From Chengkuizengella sediminis (GTDB lineage Bacteria > Bacillota > Bacilli > Paenibacillales > KCTC-33759): a stretch of DNA of 54,890 bases. Shown here piece after piece: positions 20,507 to 28,127 of the stretch (position 1 is the stretch's first letter; each line of letters starts with the position of its first letter). Position numbers and translations under genes: made by a program. Under the pieces are notes generated by a model that was given only the letters and a program-made list of their open reading frames with translations, did no database searches and was not told the origin of the DNA. Where the stretch lies: positions 1-54,890 of the forward strand of contig NZ_SIJC01000017.1 of the NCBI RefSeq assembly GCF_010078385.1, written 5' to 3'.

Positions 20507-21248
20507 TTAACATCGCACCCTTTTTATGTATGTCTTTCTTTCCATCCAACATTTTCACTTCATCATCTGAACGTTTATGAACCATATATTCAATGACTTT
20601 TAATAGCGCAGGTCCTGTGGGTGTTGCACCCCTCATATTTATTTTATAAAATAAACGTTTCATAATTGCAAATTCAGTAGACCAATCCAAATCCATCTCC
20701 GCAGGTTCATTTTTATTTTTTGATCCAGGAAAATGAAACAAAGAAACCTCACTTCTACCTTCTCTAGCTTGTAAACTTAACATCAAATCATGAACTGCAT
20801 CTTCAACTGCATTAATTTTAGGTTTCATACTCGCACTAGCATCTACGAGCAATACTACCCGTAAAGTCATATTTTCTTCCAAATCTTCTATTACATCTAC
20901 AACTTTCTCTCTTTGATCGGGATGTAAATCTTCTAATGAGGTTGTTGATCCTATGATGTGCTGCAATTCTTCATTTACAACCTGCTGAATCGTATGTACG
21001 ACCGTTTTACGAGTCATCATTTGAACGGTTTGAGATAATTGTTTCGAATGAATGATTTTACTTAATCCACCTCCGGATTTAGCCATCTCTTCAATTTCTC
21101 TCGTACCGCGCAGTCCAAAATCTCCCTCGTCTACAACTCCTATTACATTCACAACGATATTTTCCTCACGAGCTTGGGCTGCTGCCGTCACTGGATCTAA
21201 CCCTACATTTGAACACCCATCTGTAATGACAATAATTTGTTGTACCAT
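20490..21248 (-). CDS. yabS: VWA-domain protein (YabS-like)
   Basis: Contains two von Willebrand A-like parts. The N terminus has a DGCSN motif (VITDGCSNVGLDP). A second segment has the metal-ion site DASASMKP and GATPTGPALLKVI. The start is the ATG at 21248 with GGAGG 10 nt upstream; the frame extends further without a site. Its role is unknown; in B. subtilis yabS-yabT follows spoIIE and is forespore-expressed. Confidence 0.85.
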   Translation of the reverse strand: MVQQIIVITDGCSNVGLDPVTAAAQAREENIVVNVIGVVDEGDFGLRGTREIEEMAKSGGGLSKIIHSKQLSQTVQMMTRKTVVHTIQQVVNEELQHIIGSTTSLEDLHPDQREKVVDVIEDLEENMTLRVVLLVDASASMKPKINAVEDAVHDLMLSLQAREGRSEVSLFHFPGSKNKNEPAEMDLDWSTEFAIMKRLFYKINMRGATPTGPALLKVIEYMVHKRSDDEVKMLDGKKDIHKKGAMLSDYIV

Positions 21249-21300
21249 ATTATCAAAACCTCCAAAATAATAGATTAATAGAAACAAAAATATTATTTTC

Positions 21301-21330
21301 TATTATTCCCATTTAATGAAGGTTTAAAAC
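21301..21330 (-). promoter_or_regulatory. Probable SigF promoter of yabS-yabT
   Basis: On the minus strand GTTTT (21326-21330), 15 bp, GGGAATAATA (21301-21310). The -10 fits the SigF consensus GGNRANAMTW at all ten positions; the -35 fits GYWTA at four of five. It lies 53 bp before yabS. Confidence 0.6.
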
Positions 21331-21355
21331 CTTTCTCCACATCAACCAGTAAGAA

Positions 21356-23833
21356 TTACCCTACGGTTTTTGAAGGTCTATCAATTTGTGTTTGACCGGT
21401 CCAACGAAATGTAGACCATTCAGGTATATGCTGATCAAGCCTAGCTACAACAACGGTCATGTCATCAAGTATCTCTCCATGATTTTGACGAACAATTGCC
21501 TCGAATAAACAATCTGCAATATCTTGAGGATCGTCCGTCTGCATATTTTGAATATTTCTTTTCATCCAAAGTTCTTTATTATTAGCTAATCCAGGCGCAT
21601 CATAAATTCCATCACTCATCATAATAATAATATCATCGGGTTGCATCTGCATTTCTATAATATCAACATCAATTTCATGTAAAATACCTACGGGTAAGTT
21701 ATTTTCAGATATCGTGATCACTTCATCTCCTCGTTTAATAAAGCTAGGAGTTGAGCCAATTTTTAAAAATGTGGTTTTTGCAGTGTATAAATCAATTAAT
21801 GCCACATCAATGGTTGCAAACATTTCATCAGAGGATCTTAAAAACAGTACCGAATTCACTGATTTAATTGCAATCTTTTCATCCATACCTGACTGAAGCA
21901 ATTGTTCAAGTATACTTAAAGCGGTTCTGCTTTCCTTATGTGCTCGTATCCCATTACCCATTCCATCACTAATAGAAACGGCAAACTTCCCATTCCCTAA
22001 CTCTGAGATGCTGTAATTATCTCCAGAAAGCAATTCCCCTCCCTTTGCAACTTCTGTTGCACCTGTACTCACTTCATATCGTTTAGCAGATGCAAAGGTA
22101 ACTACGTGATAACCTTCCTTTACTGATTCTTCTTTTAATACAGCTATATTTTCTCCCAATATATTTGATAAAAGAGGGGCTATGATTTTCCGGCTTTCAT
22201 CAAAACCTTTTGTGTATTGATGTACCATTTCAATATCCACATTGCCTTGATCCAAGCTTATGATATCCACACTATAGATGGATAACCCTAACTCCTCTAA
22301 GGCGTGGCGGATTTGTTCCTCCTGTAGATTTAATTCTTGACCCTCTCTTTTAATTTCATCTGCCAAATCCTCCATTACTTGTGAGACGCCTATGAGTTGG
22401 TCAGCAACAATTTGTCTACTATCTTGAATTTGTTGCTTCCATCGTACATCTTGTTTCAACATATCGTAATGGTTTTTCATGACTTCTAACATTTGTTCTG
22501 TTTTTATGCAACTATTTTTCCATTCTATAGGGATATCTTTTTTCCCAATATTGGGTTTGTTTTCTACTTGGGTTAACATTTCATTCATATAATTATAAGT
22601 TCGGTTAAACTTTTCTTCCCAGCACTGTTTTTGTCTCCAACAAGTCGTACATGTTCGTTGGAAAACGGAATCTAAAAGCATTCCGTTTTGCTCATCAGTA
22701 TCTTTATTTTTTTCACTTTCACCTAATTGTACAAAACTACTAGATAGCTGTCGAAATGTTTCAGAAAATTGCCCTACTCTTTGAGCTGTTAACTCTCTAA
22801 CTTTTTTAGCATAATCAACCTGGGTTTTAATATGTTCTTTTGTACCGGGGACATATTTAGCTATGGCTTGAATAAAACTTTTCGGTGTTAATAAAAATAG
22901 TACGATTGCAGCTGAGGTTTCCCAAATGGACACTAAAATTTCTGTTTGTTCGCTATTGTACATTGCTAATATAGAAGTACCTAACAACATTCCTATAGCA
23001 ACTGCTAGCTTATTTCCCTCTTTTACTAATCCTGCTAATAAACCAGAAAAAGCTAATAAACTAATTTGGTGAACAGCACTTACATTTGCTAAACTAAGTA
23101 TAATACCTGAAACGACCCCAATTGATGCACCTAGTGAAGCGCCACCAACCAATGCGAATAATAACACGAGATATCTGGACAACACTTGTTCCACTGAAAT
23201 GTCTGCAATAAACCATCCAACCGCCCCCGTAAGAACAGATGCAATTAATATAGTAAGACAAATCACTTCTTCATTTTTTAATTGATATTTTTTTTTGGTA
23301 ACTGTGAATATAGACACCGCTTGTATAAAAATCAGCGTTAAAATAAAACTTAACACAGACTCTACAATAACGGACATCCCCCCAAACCATGTAAAACCTT
23401 TAAACAAAATTAGATAAAATGCATGAACAAAAAAACTGGTTAAAAATATAATGATAGGGGAATAAGATAAATCTCTTTTTTCAAATTTTTCAAACCCCAT
23501 TTGAAAAAGGTAAAAAACCAACATTTGTACAATAATAGCATTTGAGATCATATAGGATGATGATATTGCGCCTATACAAAGGCAAAGACCTGTCCAGTAC
23601 ACCAAGTCTCTACGTAAATAATAGAGAACACCAAAATATGAAATAGCAAAGGGAGAAAATTGCTCTAGAATAACCGAACGTCCTAACAAAAATGCCATCA
23701 CTAAAAGTAATATCGTTACTTTTTGATTTTTTAAAAGCTGTATAAGGGGATTTTCTGACGTCATTTTAAAAAATGACGATTTGAACATGCTGTACTTTCT
23801 AGATTTCAACTGAACTGGAGGAATTAATTTCAT
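21356..23833 (-). CDS. spoIIE: Stage II sporulation protein E, serine phosphatase
   Basis: Dephosphorylates SpoIIAA to release SigF in the forespore and interacts with FtsZ at the polar septum. The first ~320 residues hold about ten membrane segments. The middle regulatory region includes a cysteine cluster (CTTCWRQKQC). The C-terminal PP2C domain has ISDGMGNGIRAHKES and the metal site MMSDGIYDAPG. At 825 residues it matches the B. subtilis length. Its own promoter (23871-23903) looks Spo0A-controlled. Confidence 0.97.
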   Translation of the reverse strand: MKLIPPVQLKSRKYSMFKSSFFKMTSENPLIQLLKNQKVTILLLVMAFLLGRSVILEQFSPFAISYFGVLYYLRRDLVYWTGLCLCIGAISSSYMISNAIIVQMLVFYLFQMGFEKFEKRDLSYSPIIIFLTSFFVHAFYLILFKGFTWFGGMSVIVESVLSFILTLIFIQAVSIFTVTKKKYQLKNEEVICLTILIASVLTGAVGWFIADISVEQVLSRYLVLLFALVGGASLGASIGVVSGIILSLANVSAVHQISLLAFSGLLAGLVKEGNKLAVAIGMLLGTSILAMYNSEQTEILVSIWETSAAIVLFLLTPKSFIQAIAKYVPGTKEHIKTQVDYAKKVRELTAQRVGQFSETFRQLSSSFVQLGESEKNKDTDEQNGMLLDSVFQRTCTTCWRQKQCWEEKFNRTYNYMNEMLTQVENKPNIGKKDIPIEWKNSCIKTEQMLEVMKNHYDMLKQDVRWKQQIQDSRQIVADQLIGVSQVMEDLADEIKREGQELNLQEEQIRHALEELGLSIYSVDIISLDQGNVDIEMVHQYTKGFDESRKIIAPLLSNILGENIAVLKEESVKEGYHVVTFASAKRYEVSTGATEVAKGGELLSGDNYSISELGNGKFAVSISDGMGNGIRAHKESRTALSILEQLLQSGMDEKIAIKSVNSVLFLRSSDEMFATIDVALIDLYTAKTTFLKIGSTPSFIKRGDEVITISENNLPVGILHEIDVDIIEMQMQPDDIIIMMSDGIYDAPGLANNKELWMKRNIQNMQTDDPQDIADCLFEAIVRQNHGEILDDMTVVVARLDQHIPEWSTFRWTGQTQIDRPSKTVG

Positions 23834-23870
23834 ACTTATTTACACCACCTATATAGAGATAAGTGTCTCT

Positions 23871-23903
23871 AGTATATTAGGTATCTACTAGAAAGTTTGT
23901 CAA
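23871..23903 (-). promoter_or_regulatory. spoIIE promoter, Spo0A-activated SigA type
   Basis: On the minus strand TTGACA (23898-23903) and TATACT (23871-23876) are 21 bp apart. This over-long spacing is the hallmark of Spo0A-P-activated SigA promoters such as B. subtilis spoIIE. Near-consensus 0A boxes lie at the -35 (TTTGTCAAA, plus strand, 23896-23904) and upstream (TTTTGTCGG, minus strand, 23931-23939). Confidence 0.75.
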
Positions 23904-23934
23904 AATGAGGTAGTAGTTTCAAAAAAAAAACCGA

Positions 23935-23962
23935 CAAAAAAGACCTGATTTCATATCAGACC
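23935..23962 (-). terminator. Hairpin with T run upstream of spoIIE
   Basis: On the minus strand GGTCTGAT pairs with ATCAGGTC (two G-U pairs) over a 5-nt loop, followed by TTTTTT. It lies about 110 bp downstream of the yabR terminator, so it may end a separate short transcript or catch read-through before the spoIIE promoter. Confidence 0.65.
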
Positions 23963-24060
23963 CCTGTATAGTTGCAAATTAATCCATCATAAACGTCATT
24001 TTATTAAATATTCGTGTCGATAAATATAAAAAAAACACAAATCCGAAGTAAATATATACC

Positions 24061-24096
24061 AAAAAAAATAAAAAAAAGTGCTTGATCAGCACTTTT
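24061..24096 (-). terminator. Terminator after yabR
   Basis: On the minus strand AAAAGTGCT and AGCACTTTT form a 9-bp stem over a 5-nt loop, followed by TTTTTTTATTTTTTTT. It begins 13 bp past the yabR stop. Confidence 0.88.
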
Positions 24097-24108
24097 CAAT
24101 TTATATTA

Positions 24109-24531
24109 TTAAGAGCGTTTAGCTCCTTTTCTTCCACGTCTGTCATTTTTCTTTTGATTTAAAGAAGACATGCGTTCTTCACTGTCTTTTAAAAACTTTA
24201 CCATTTGATCTTCAAAGGAAAGGTTTAACTTTTTGGGTTTAGATCGAGCACCTCTCTGCTGCGGGCCCCTTTGTGCACCTCTCTGTGGTTGTGAGGGTTT
24301 ATCTACAGCCTTACGAATAGATAGTCCAATTTTACCATCCTTCACTTCAATCACTTTCACAGTTACAACATCATCTACTTTTAGATGATCACTCACACTT
24401 TTCACGAAATTATCTGCAATTTCTGAAATGTGTACTAGTCCAGTGACTCCCTCAGATAATTCCACAAAAGCTCCAAAATTTGTTATACCAGTAACTTTAC
24501 CTTGTAACTTGGTGCCTACTTCAATTGACAT
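24109..24531 (-). CDS. yabR: S1-domain RNA-binding protein (YabR-like)
   Basis: One S1 domain occupies residues 1-70 (VGTKLQGKVTGITNFGAFVELSEG and GLVHISEIAD). A basic, glutamine- and arginine-rich low-complexity tail (RGAQRGPQQRGARSKPKK) follows. It belongs to the general-stress-protein-13/polynucleotide-phosphorylase S1 family. It has its own strong promoter and a ~100-nt leader with small hairpins. The precise role is unknown to me; ribosome or RNA binding is likely. Confidence 0.9.
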   Translation of the reverse strand: MSIEVGTKLQGKVTGITNFGAFVELSEGVTGLVHISEIADNFVKSVSDHLKVDDVVTVKVIEVKDGKIGLSIRKAVDKPSQPQRGAQRGPQQRGARSKPKKLNLSFEDQMVKFLKDSEERMSSLNQKKNDRRGRKGAKRS

Positions 24532-24641
24532 AAAATAAATTGTTCCTCCCTTAAAAATATAAGAAAACCACCTGTTGGTGACCTTTCGGCGAAATCGTTG
24601 AGACCTTTGTAAACTTCTTATTTGTAAATACTTTCAGTAGT

Positions 24642-24670
24642 ATTATAGTATTCAGAGTATTTCTAGTCAA
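24642..24670 (-). promoter_or_regulatory. yabR promoter, SigA type
   Basis: On the minus strand TTGACT (24665-24670), 17 bp, TATAAT (24642-24647). The resulting leader contains the hairpin CACC-AACA-GGTG and nearby complementary GAAA/TTTC just before the ribosome binding site. Confidence 0.85.
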
Positions 24671-24691
24671 TAACTCATTATTTCATTTGGC

Positions 24692-25003
24692 TCACTTAGT
24701 TAGTATCAAGAGCGTTTCACCTTCTTGTGTCATTTGTAGATCTTTTCTAACTCTTTGTTCAATGTATTCAGGATCTTGTAAACGTGTGATTTCATTATTA
24801 TATTGATCATTTAATTTTTGTGTTTCTGTTAATTCCTCTTCAAGAAGGATAAGTTGTTCGTTCTTTTCATCCAATACCTGAACTTGATTCCATATTGTCA
24901 TTGTCGCCCAGCTAATAAAAGAAATTAAAATAACCATCAATAACTTGAAACGTCTTCTAAATCCTTTATTTGGTGTTATCTCCTGAGCTTGACGTCCATT
25001 CAT
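24692..25003 (-). CDS. divIC: Cell-division protein DivIC
   Basis: FtsB-family bitopic membrane protein that works with FtsL and DivIB in the divisome. There is a short cytoplasmic N terminus, a membrane segment at about 20-38 (LLMVILISFISWATMTIW), and then a coiled coil with ELIL-type heptads (about 40-75). The YIEQRVRKDLQMTQEGE motif typical of septum-formation initiators follows. The 103 residues are slightly shorter than in B. subtilis. The ATG follows CAGGAGG. It is the last gene of yabP-yabQ-divIC. Confidence 0.93.
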   Translation of the reverse strand: MNGRQAQEITPNKGFRRRFKLLMVILISFISWATMTIWNQVQVLDEKNEQLILLEEELTETQKLNDQYNNEITRLQDPEYIEQRVRKDLQMTQEGETLLILTK

Positions 25004-25028
25004 CTGGAATCCTCCTGATCCATCCTTT

Positions 25029-25577
25029 TTATCGTCGTGTAAATCTTTTTATAATAGGTTGTAACCATTTTAGTATATTTACTTTAAACGGTTTTAGCAA
25101 CCATTTTAAAAGCCTCCAAATTGGATACAATAATTGTAACATAAATTTGCAAAGGAAAATAGAGATAGCCGTAATAATACCGAACAAAATAAGTATACAC
25201 CTATATATCATCTTAAGAGGAAAAATGATGAAAGCGTAAAATAATTTTTTGACAAAACGAATCAGTGCTTTTATCCATCCAATCAATAATATTATTATTT
25301 TTATCGTTAATGGACTAAAATAAACATAGTGAAAGATGATTCCGAGCGTTAATCCAAGAAAAACGTAAAAACGCACTTCTCCAGAATTACTTAAATACAA
25401 CATTCGGAAAACAAACAAAGTAGATAATATCCAGTAAATAATATCTAACGACGAAATGATCCATCGACGAAAATGAAATTGAGACGCTACAACGCGGTAT
25501 ATATCATATATAACTCCTAACAACATACCGCTTATTATCATCGTCAACAGAGAGATAAACTGAGAAGAAAGACTCAC
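25029..25577 (-). CDS. yabQ: Spore cortex biosynthesis protein YabQ
   Basis: Membrane protein needed for spore cortex formation in B. subtilis. It has several hydrophobic segments: about 8-28, 41-60, 68-87 and 88-105, then 114-145. A basic C-terminal tail ends KRFTRR. It overlaps yabP by 4 nt and precedes divIC, the conserved order. Mother-cell (SigE) expression is expected from the family. Confidence 0.9.
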   Translation of the reverse strand: MSLSSQFISLLTMIISGMLLGVIYDIYRVVASQFHFRRWIISSLDIIYWILSTLFVFRMLYLSNSGEVRFYVFLGLTLGIIFHYVYFSPLTIKIIILLIGWIKALIRFVKKLFYAFIIFPLKMIYRCILILFGIITAISIFLCKFMLQLLYPIWRLLKWLLKPFKVNILKWLQPIIKRFTRR

Positions 25578-25852
25578 TTGAATAACTTGCTAATAAAGCC
25601 TTTAGGTTTTGAGCTTGTAGCGTCTAAATATGCGGTAGTATTCACTCTTCCTTCTATGGCAACTAAACCCTGCTCTAGGTTTAAGTTTTTAATATGCAAA
25701 TCCTCTCCTGTAACCGTTAAAAAACCATACTCTGTATCCAACAAAAACTCCTGACTATCAAAACTCTCTACGTTTTTCACCCCAGAAATTTCAAGAAGTT
25801 TTCTATTTAACATTTTTATTTCTTGTCTTGTTTGTCCCGTATGCTCCTTCAT
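25574..25852 (-). CDS. yabP: Sporulation protein YabP
   Basis: Small YabP/YqfC-family protein (92 aa) required for normal cortex formation. The family signature is in LEISGVKNVESFDSQEFLLDTEYGFLTVTGEDLHIKNLNLEQG-like segments covering most of the protein. The ATG follows GGGGGG. A SigE-type promoter is plausible upstream (minus strand, TTCTAAAAT near 25900 and CATATGGT near 25883), but weak. Confidence 0.92.
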   Translation of the reverse strand: MKEHTGQTRQEIKMLNRKLLEISGVKNVESFDSQEFLLDTEYGFLTVTGEDLHIKNLNLEQGLVAIEGRVNTTAYLDATSSKPKGFISKLFK

Positions 25853-25911
25853 AGCATGTACCCCCCTTCTACCATTACCATATGGGACAAAATTAAATTT
25901 TAGAACAAAGA

Positions 25912-25947
25912 AAAAAAGAGACTAATTAAACAATCAGTCTCTTTTTC
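25912..25947 (-). terminator. Terminator after rqcP
   Basis: On the minus strand AAAAAGAGACT and AGTCTCTTTTT form an 11-bp stem over a 12-nt loop with a continuing T run. It separates hup-rqcP from the sporulation genes yabP-yabQ. Confidence 0.88.
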
Positions 25948-26223
25948 TTAAAATATACCATCTTTAGGTTTGTTCATTTCTTCTTTTAATACAGTGTACA
26001 TTTCATTTGCTTCATCTTTTCGAGATGTTTCCGAAATTTTATGAATGCGAACTGTCACTGTTTTTTGTCCAAAATGAATAGTTAGCTCATCATTCTCTCT
26101 TATCGAACTGCTAGCTTTAGCAACTTTCCCATTGATCCAAACTCTTCCCTGGTCAGTAACCTCTTTAGCTACCGTTCGACGTTTTATAAGTCGGGAAACT
26201 TTAAGGAACTTGTCTAACCGCAT
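25948..26223 (-). CDS. rqcP: RqcP, S4-domain ribosome quality-control factor
   Basis: Hsp15-like protein that binds 50S-peptidyl-tRNA complexes and supports RqcH in C-terminal alanine tailing of stalled peptides. The S4 domain is MRLDKFLKVSRLIKRRTVAKE to VWINGKVAKASS. The length is 91 residues. It starts at TAATG, overlapping the hup stop by one base, so it is translationally coupled to the HU gene. Confidence 0.93.
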   Translation of the reverse strand: MRLDKFLKVSRLIKRRTVAKEVTDQGRVWINGKVAKASSSIRENDELTIHFGQKTVTVRIHKISETSRKDEANEMYTVLKEEMNKPKDGIF

Positions 26224-26495
26224 TATTTAACGGCTTCTTTAAGTTTGTTACCCGCCTTAAATGCTGGTACTACAGTCTCAGGAATTGTAATTTCCTTACC
26301 AGTCTGAGGATTACGTCCAACACGACCTGCACGTTTACGAGTTTCAAACGTACCAAATCCAATAAGTTGTACTTTATCTCCAGCTGTTAATGCACTTGTT
26401 ACTTCTCCAAGAAATCCGTTAAGTACTGTTTCAACATCTTTTTTTGATAATCCACTTTTTTCTGAAATATTACTAACTAAATCAGCTTTGTTCAT
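26223..26495 (-). CDS. hup: HU-type DNA-binding protein
   Basis: Nucleoid protein of 90 residues with the classic HU fold: MNKADLVSNISEKSGLSKKDV at the N terminus, GFGTFETRKRAGRVGRNPQTG for the DNA-binding arm, and PAFKAGNKLKEAV at the end. The ATG follows AGGAGG. TATAAT stands immediately before the ribosome binding site but has only a weak -35. Placement between mazG and rqcP differs from B. subtilis, where hbs lies elsewhere. Confidence 0.96.
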   Translation of the reverse strand: MNKADLVSNISEKSGLSKKDVETVLNGFLGEVTSALTAGDKVQLIGFGTFETRKRAGRVGRNPQTGKEITIPETVVPAFKAGNKLKEAVK

Positions 26496-26628
26496 TTTAA
26501 GAAACCTCCTAATATTATACGCCTATATCATTTTTTGAAAAATAATCTTTCCCGGTTTAACTAATTCTTTATTTTTAAGGAAAATCCTGCTGAAAAGTAA
26601 ATTTTTTTTTAAATATACTACTATTGGA

Positions 26629-28122
26629 CTATTTTTTTAATCCTTTTGATTTTGCTTCCTGCCAAATTTCTTCCATTACTAGTATACTAGTCTTGTCAAT
26701 TTTTTCTCCTCTTAAACGTAATTCCTTCTCAATATAGGAAAATCTATAAAAAAACTTTTGATTTGCCAAACTAATCGCCTCATCAGGATCAATTTTTAAA
26801 AAACGAGATAAGTTGATTAAAGAAAATAAAACATCACCCAGCTCCTCCTTTTTTCGATCTTCATCATTAGAAGTTTGAATCTCGTCTGTTAGCTCTCTCA
26901 TCTCTTCAGCTACTTTTTCAAATACCTGGTCAATCGTCTCCCAATCAAATCCAACTTTCGCCGCTCTTTTTTGATACTCCAACGCTTTCATCAAACTAGG
27001 CAAACCACTGGGTACACCTGATAAAAGGGATAAATTTTCAACATCTAATCCTTTTTTCTTCTTCTCCTCTTTTTTCATCTGATCCCAATTTTGTAAAGCT
27101 TCTTCTGAATTGCTGGCTGATGTATTTCCAAAAACATGAGGGTGTCTGCGTATCAACTTCTCAATTAATCCTGAAACTACATCATCAATTGTAAAACTCC
27201 CTAACTCATCTTCCATTTGTGCATGCAGCATCACCTGCATTAAGAGATCGCCAAGTTCCTCACACATGGCTTCAGGATCTTGGTCATCAATCGCTTCAAT
27301 TACCTCATAGGTTTCCTCTATTAAATTTTTCCTTATGCTTTGATGTGTTTGTTCCCGATCCCAAGGGCATCCTTCAGGACTCCTTAATATATTTACAATT
27401 TCTCGCAGTCTGTCAAAGCTTTGATTGAGCAACTTTTCATCAGAACTGGGCGGGACCCAAACAAGGGATAGATTACCATACGTTTGATCGTGATCTAATT
27501 CATACAAAGGAATTTTACAAATCTCTTCTTGCCCTTCAACACCTAATGCATGACCAACTACTACTTCATAATCGTCTGGGTAAATCTCCATTAATGTTAA
27601 TTTCACATCTGAAGCCACAAAAGAATCATAAATTTGTGCAATGATGGTATGTAACTGTGGTTGCAGCATCGAAGATTTCATATCGGTAGCATCCAACAAC
27701 TGAAATCCATCGATCGGATCGAAACCAAACCTTAAAAAAGATTGGTCAAGAAAACTCTCTCCACCTAAAATATGTAACTCTATTTCAAGTTCCTCACATT
27801 GCTTTTTTAATAACTGAACGGTAGATTCTGCAAGCATGGGATGTCCTGGAACAGCATATACAGCATCTTTTTCCTTAGCTAAAACAGCCTGTGTAAGTTC
27901 CCTAACAATAGCATCATACACTTCAGGGAAAGAGTTAAATGATTCATATAGGTGATCAAAAGAATGGAAGCCAATCTTATTTTCTTCTAAAAATTGCACA
28001 ACCGGATGTTGTTTTGTTCTTAAATAAAGTTGTTCAGATTGTTGAATTTTTCTCCAAATTCCTAAGCTAAGTTGATTTTCATCTCCTGATCCTAAGCCAA
28101 CAATGGTGATAGATAAGGGCAT
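26629..28122 (-). CDS. mazG: Tetrapyrrole methylase-MazG fusion protein (YabN-like)
   Basis: Nucleoside triphosphate pyrophosphohydrolase. An N-terminal SAM-dependent methyltransferase-like domain (ITIVGLGSG, VYAVPGHPMLAEST) is fused to two MazG domains. The first carries the metal-binding EETYEVIEAI and EELGDLL; the second has KKEELGDVLFSLINLSR. I take the ATG at 28122, preceded by AGGAAGTG; an upstream in-frame GTG overlaps that site. It follows yabM directly, as in B. subtilis. Confidence 0.94.
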   Translation of the reverse strand: MPLSITIVGLGSGDENQLSLGIWRKIQQSEQLYLRTKQHPVVQFLEENKIGFHSFDHLYESFNSFPEVYDAIVRELTQAVLAKEKDAVYAVPGHPMLAESTVQLLKKQCEELEIELHILGGESFLDQSFLRFGFDPIDGFQLLDATDMKSSMLQPQLHTIIAQIYDSFVASDVKLTLMEIYPDDYEVVVGHALGVEGQEEICKIPLYELDHDQTYGNLSLVWVPPSSDEKLLNQSFDRLREIVNILRSPEGCPWDREQTHQSIRKNLIEETYEVIEAIDDQDPEAMCEELGDLLMQVMLHAQMEDELGSFTIDDVVSGLIEKLIRRHPHVFGNTSASNSEEALQNWDQMKKEEKKKKGLDVENLSLLSGVPSGLPSLMKALEYQKRAAKVGFDWETIDQVFEKVAEEMRELTDEIQTSNDEDRKKEELGDVLFSLINLSRFLKIDPDEAISLANQKFFYRFSYIEKELRLRGEKIDKTSILVMEEIWQEAKSKGLKK

Positions 28123-28127
28123 TGGTT

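Noticed and set aside
23834-24108. tRNA genes between yabR and spoIIE, as found in B. subtilis
   Set aside because: No cloverleaf, no GGTTCGAATCC-type T-arm and no CCA end is present on either strand in this gap.
26510-26525. Shared TATAATATTAGGAGG before hup and before darA (near 51975-51990) as a common control site
   Set aside because: The similarity is probably an AT-rich -10-like stretch running into a ribosome binding site; neither has a good -35 and no palindrome or repeat supports a regulator.
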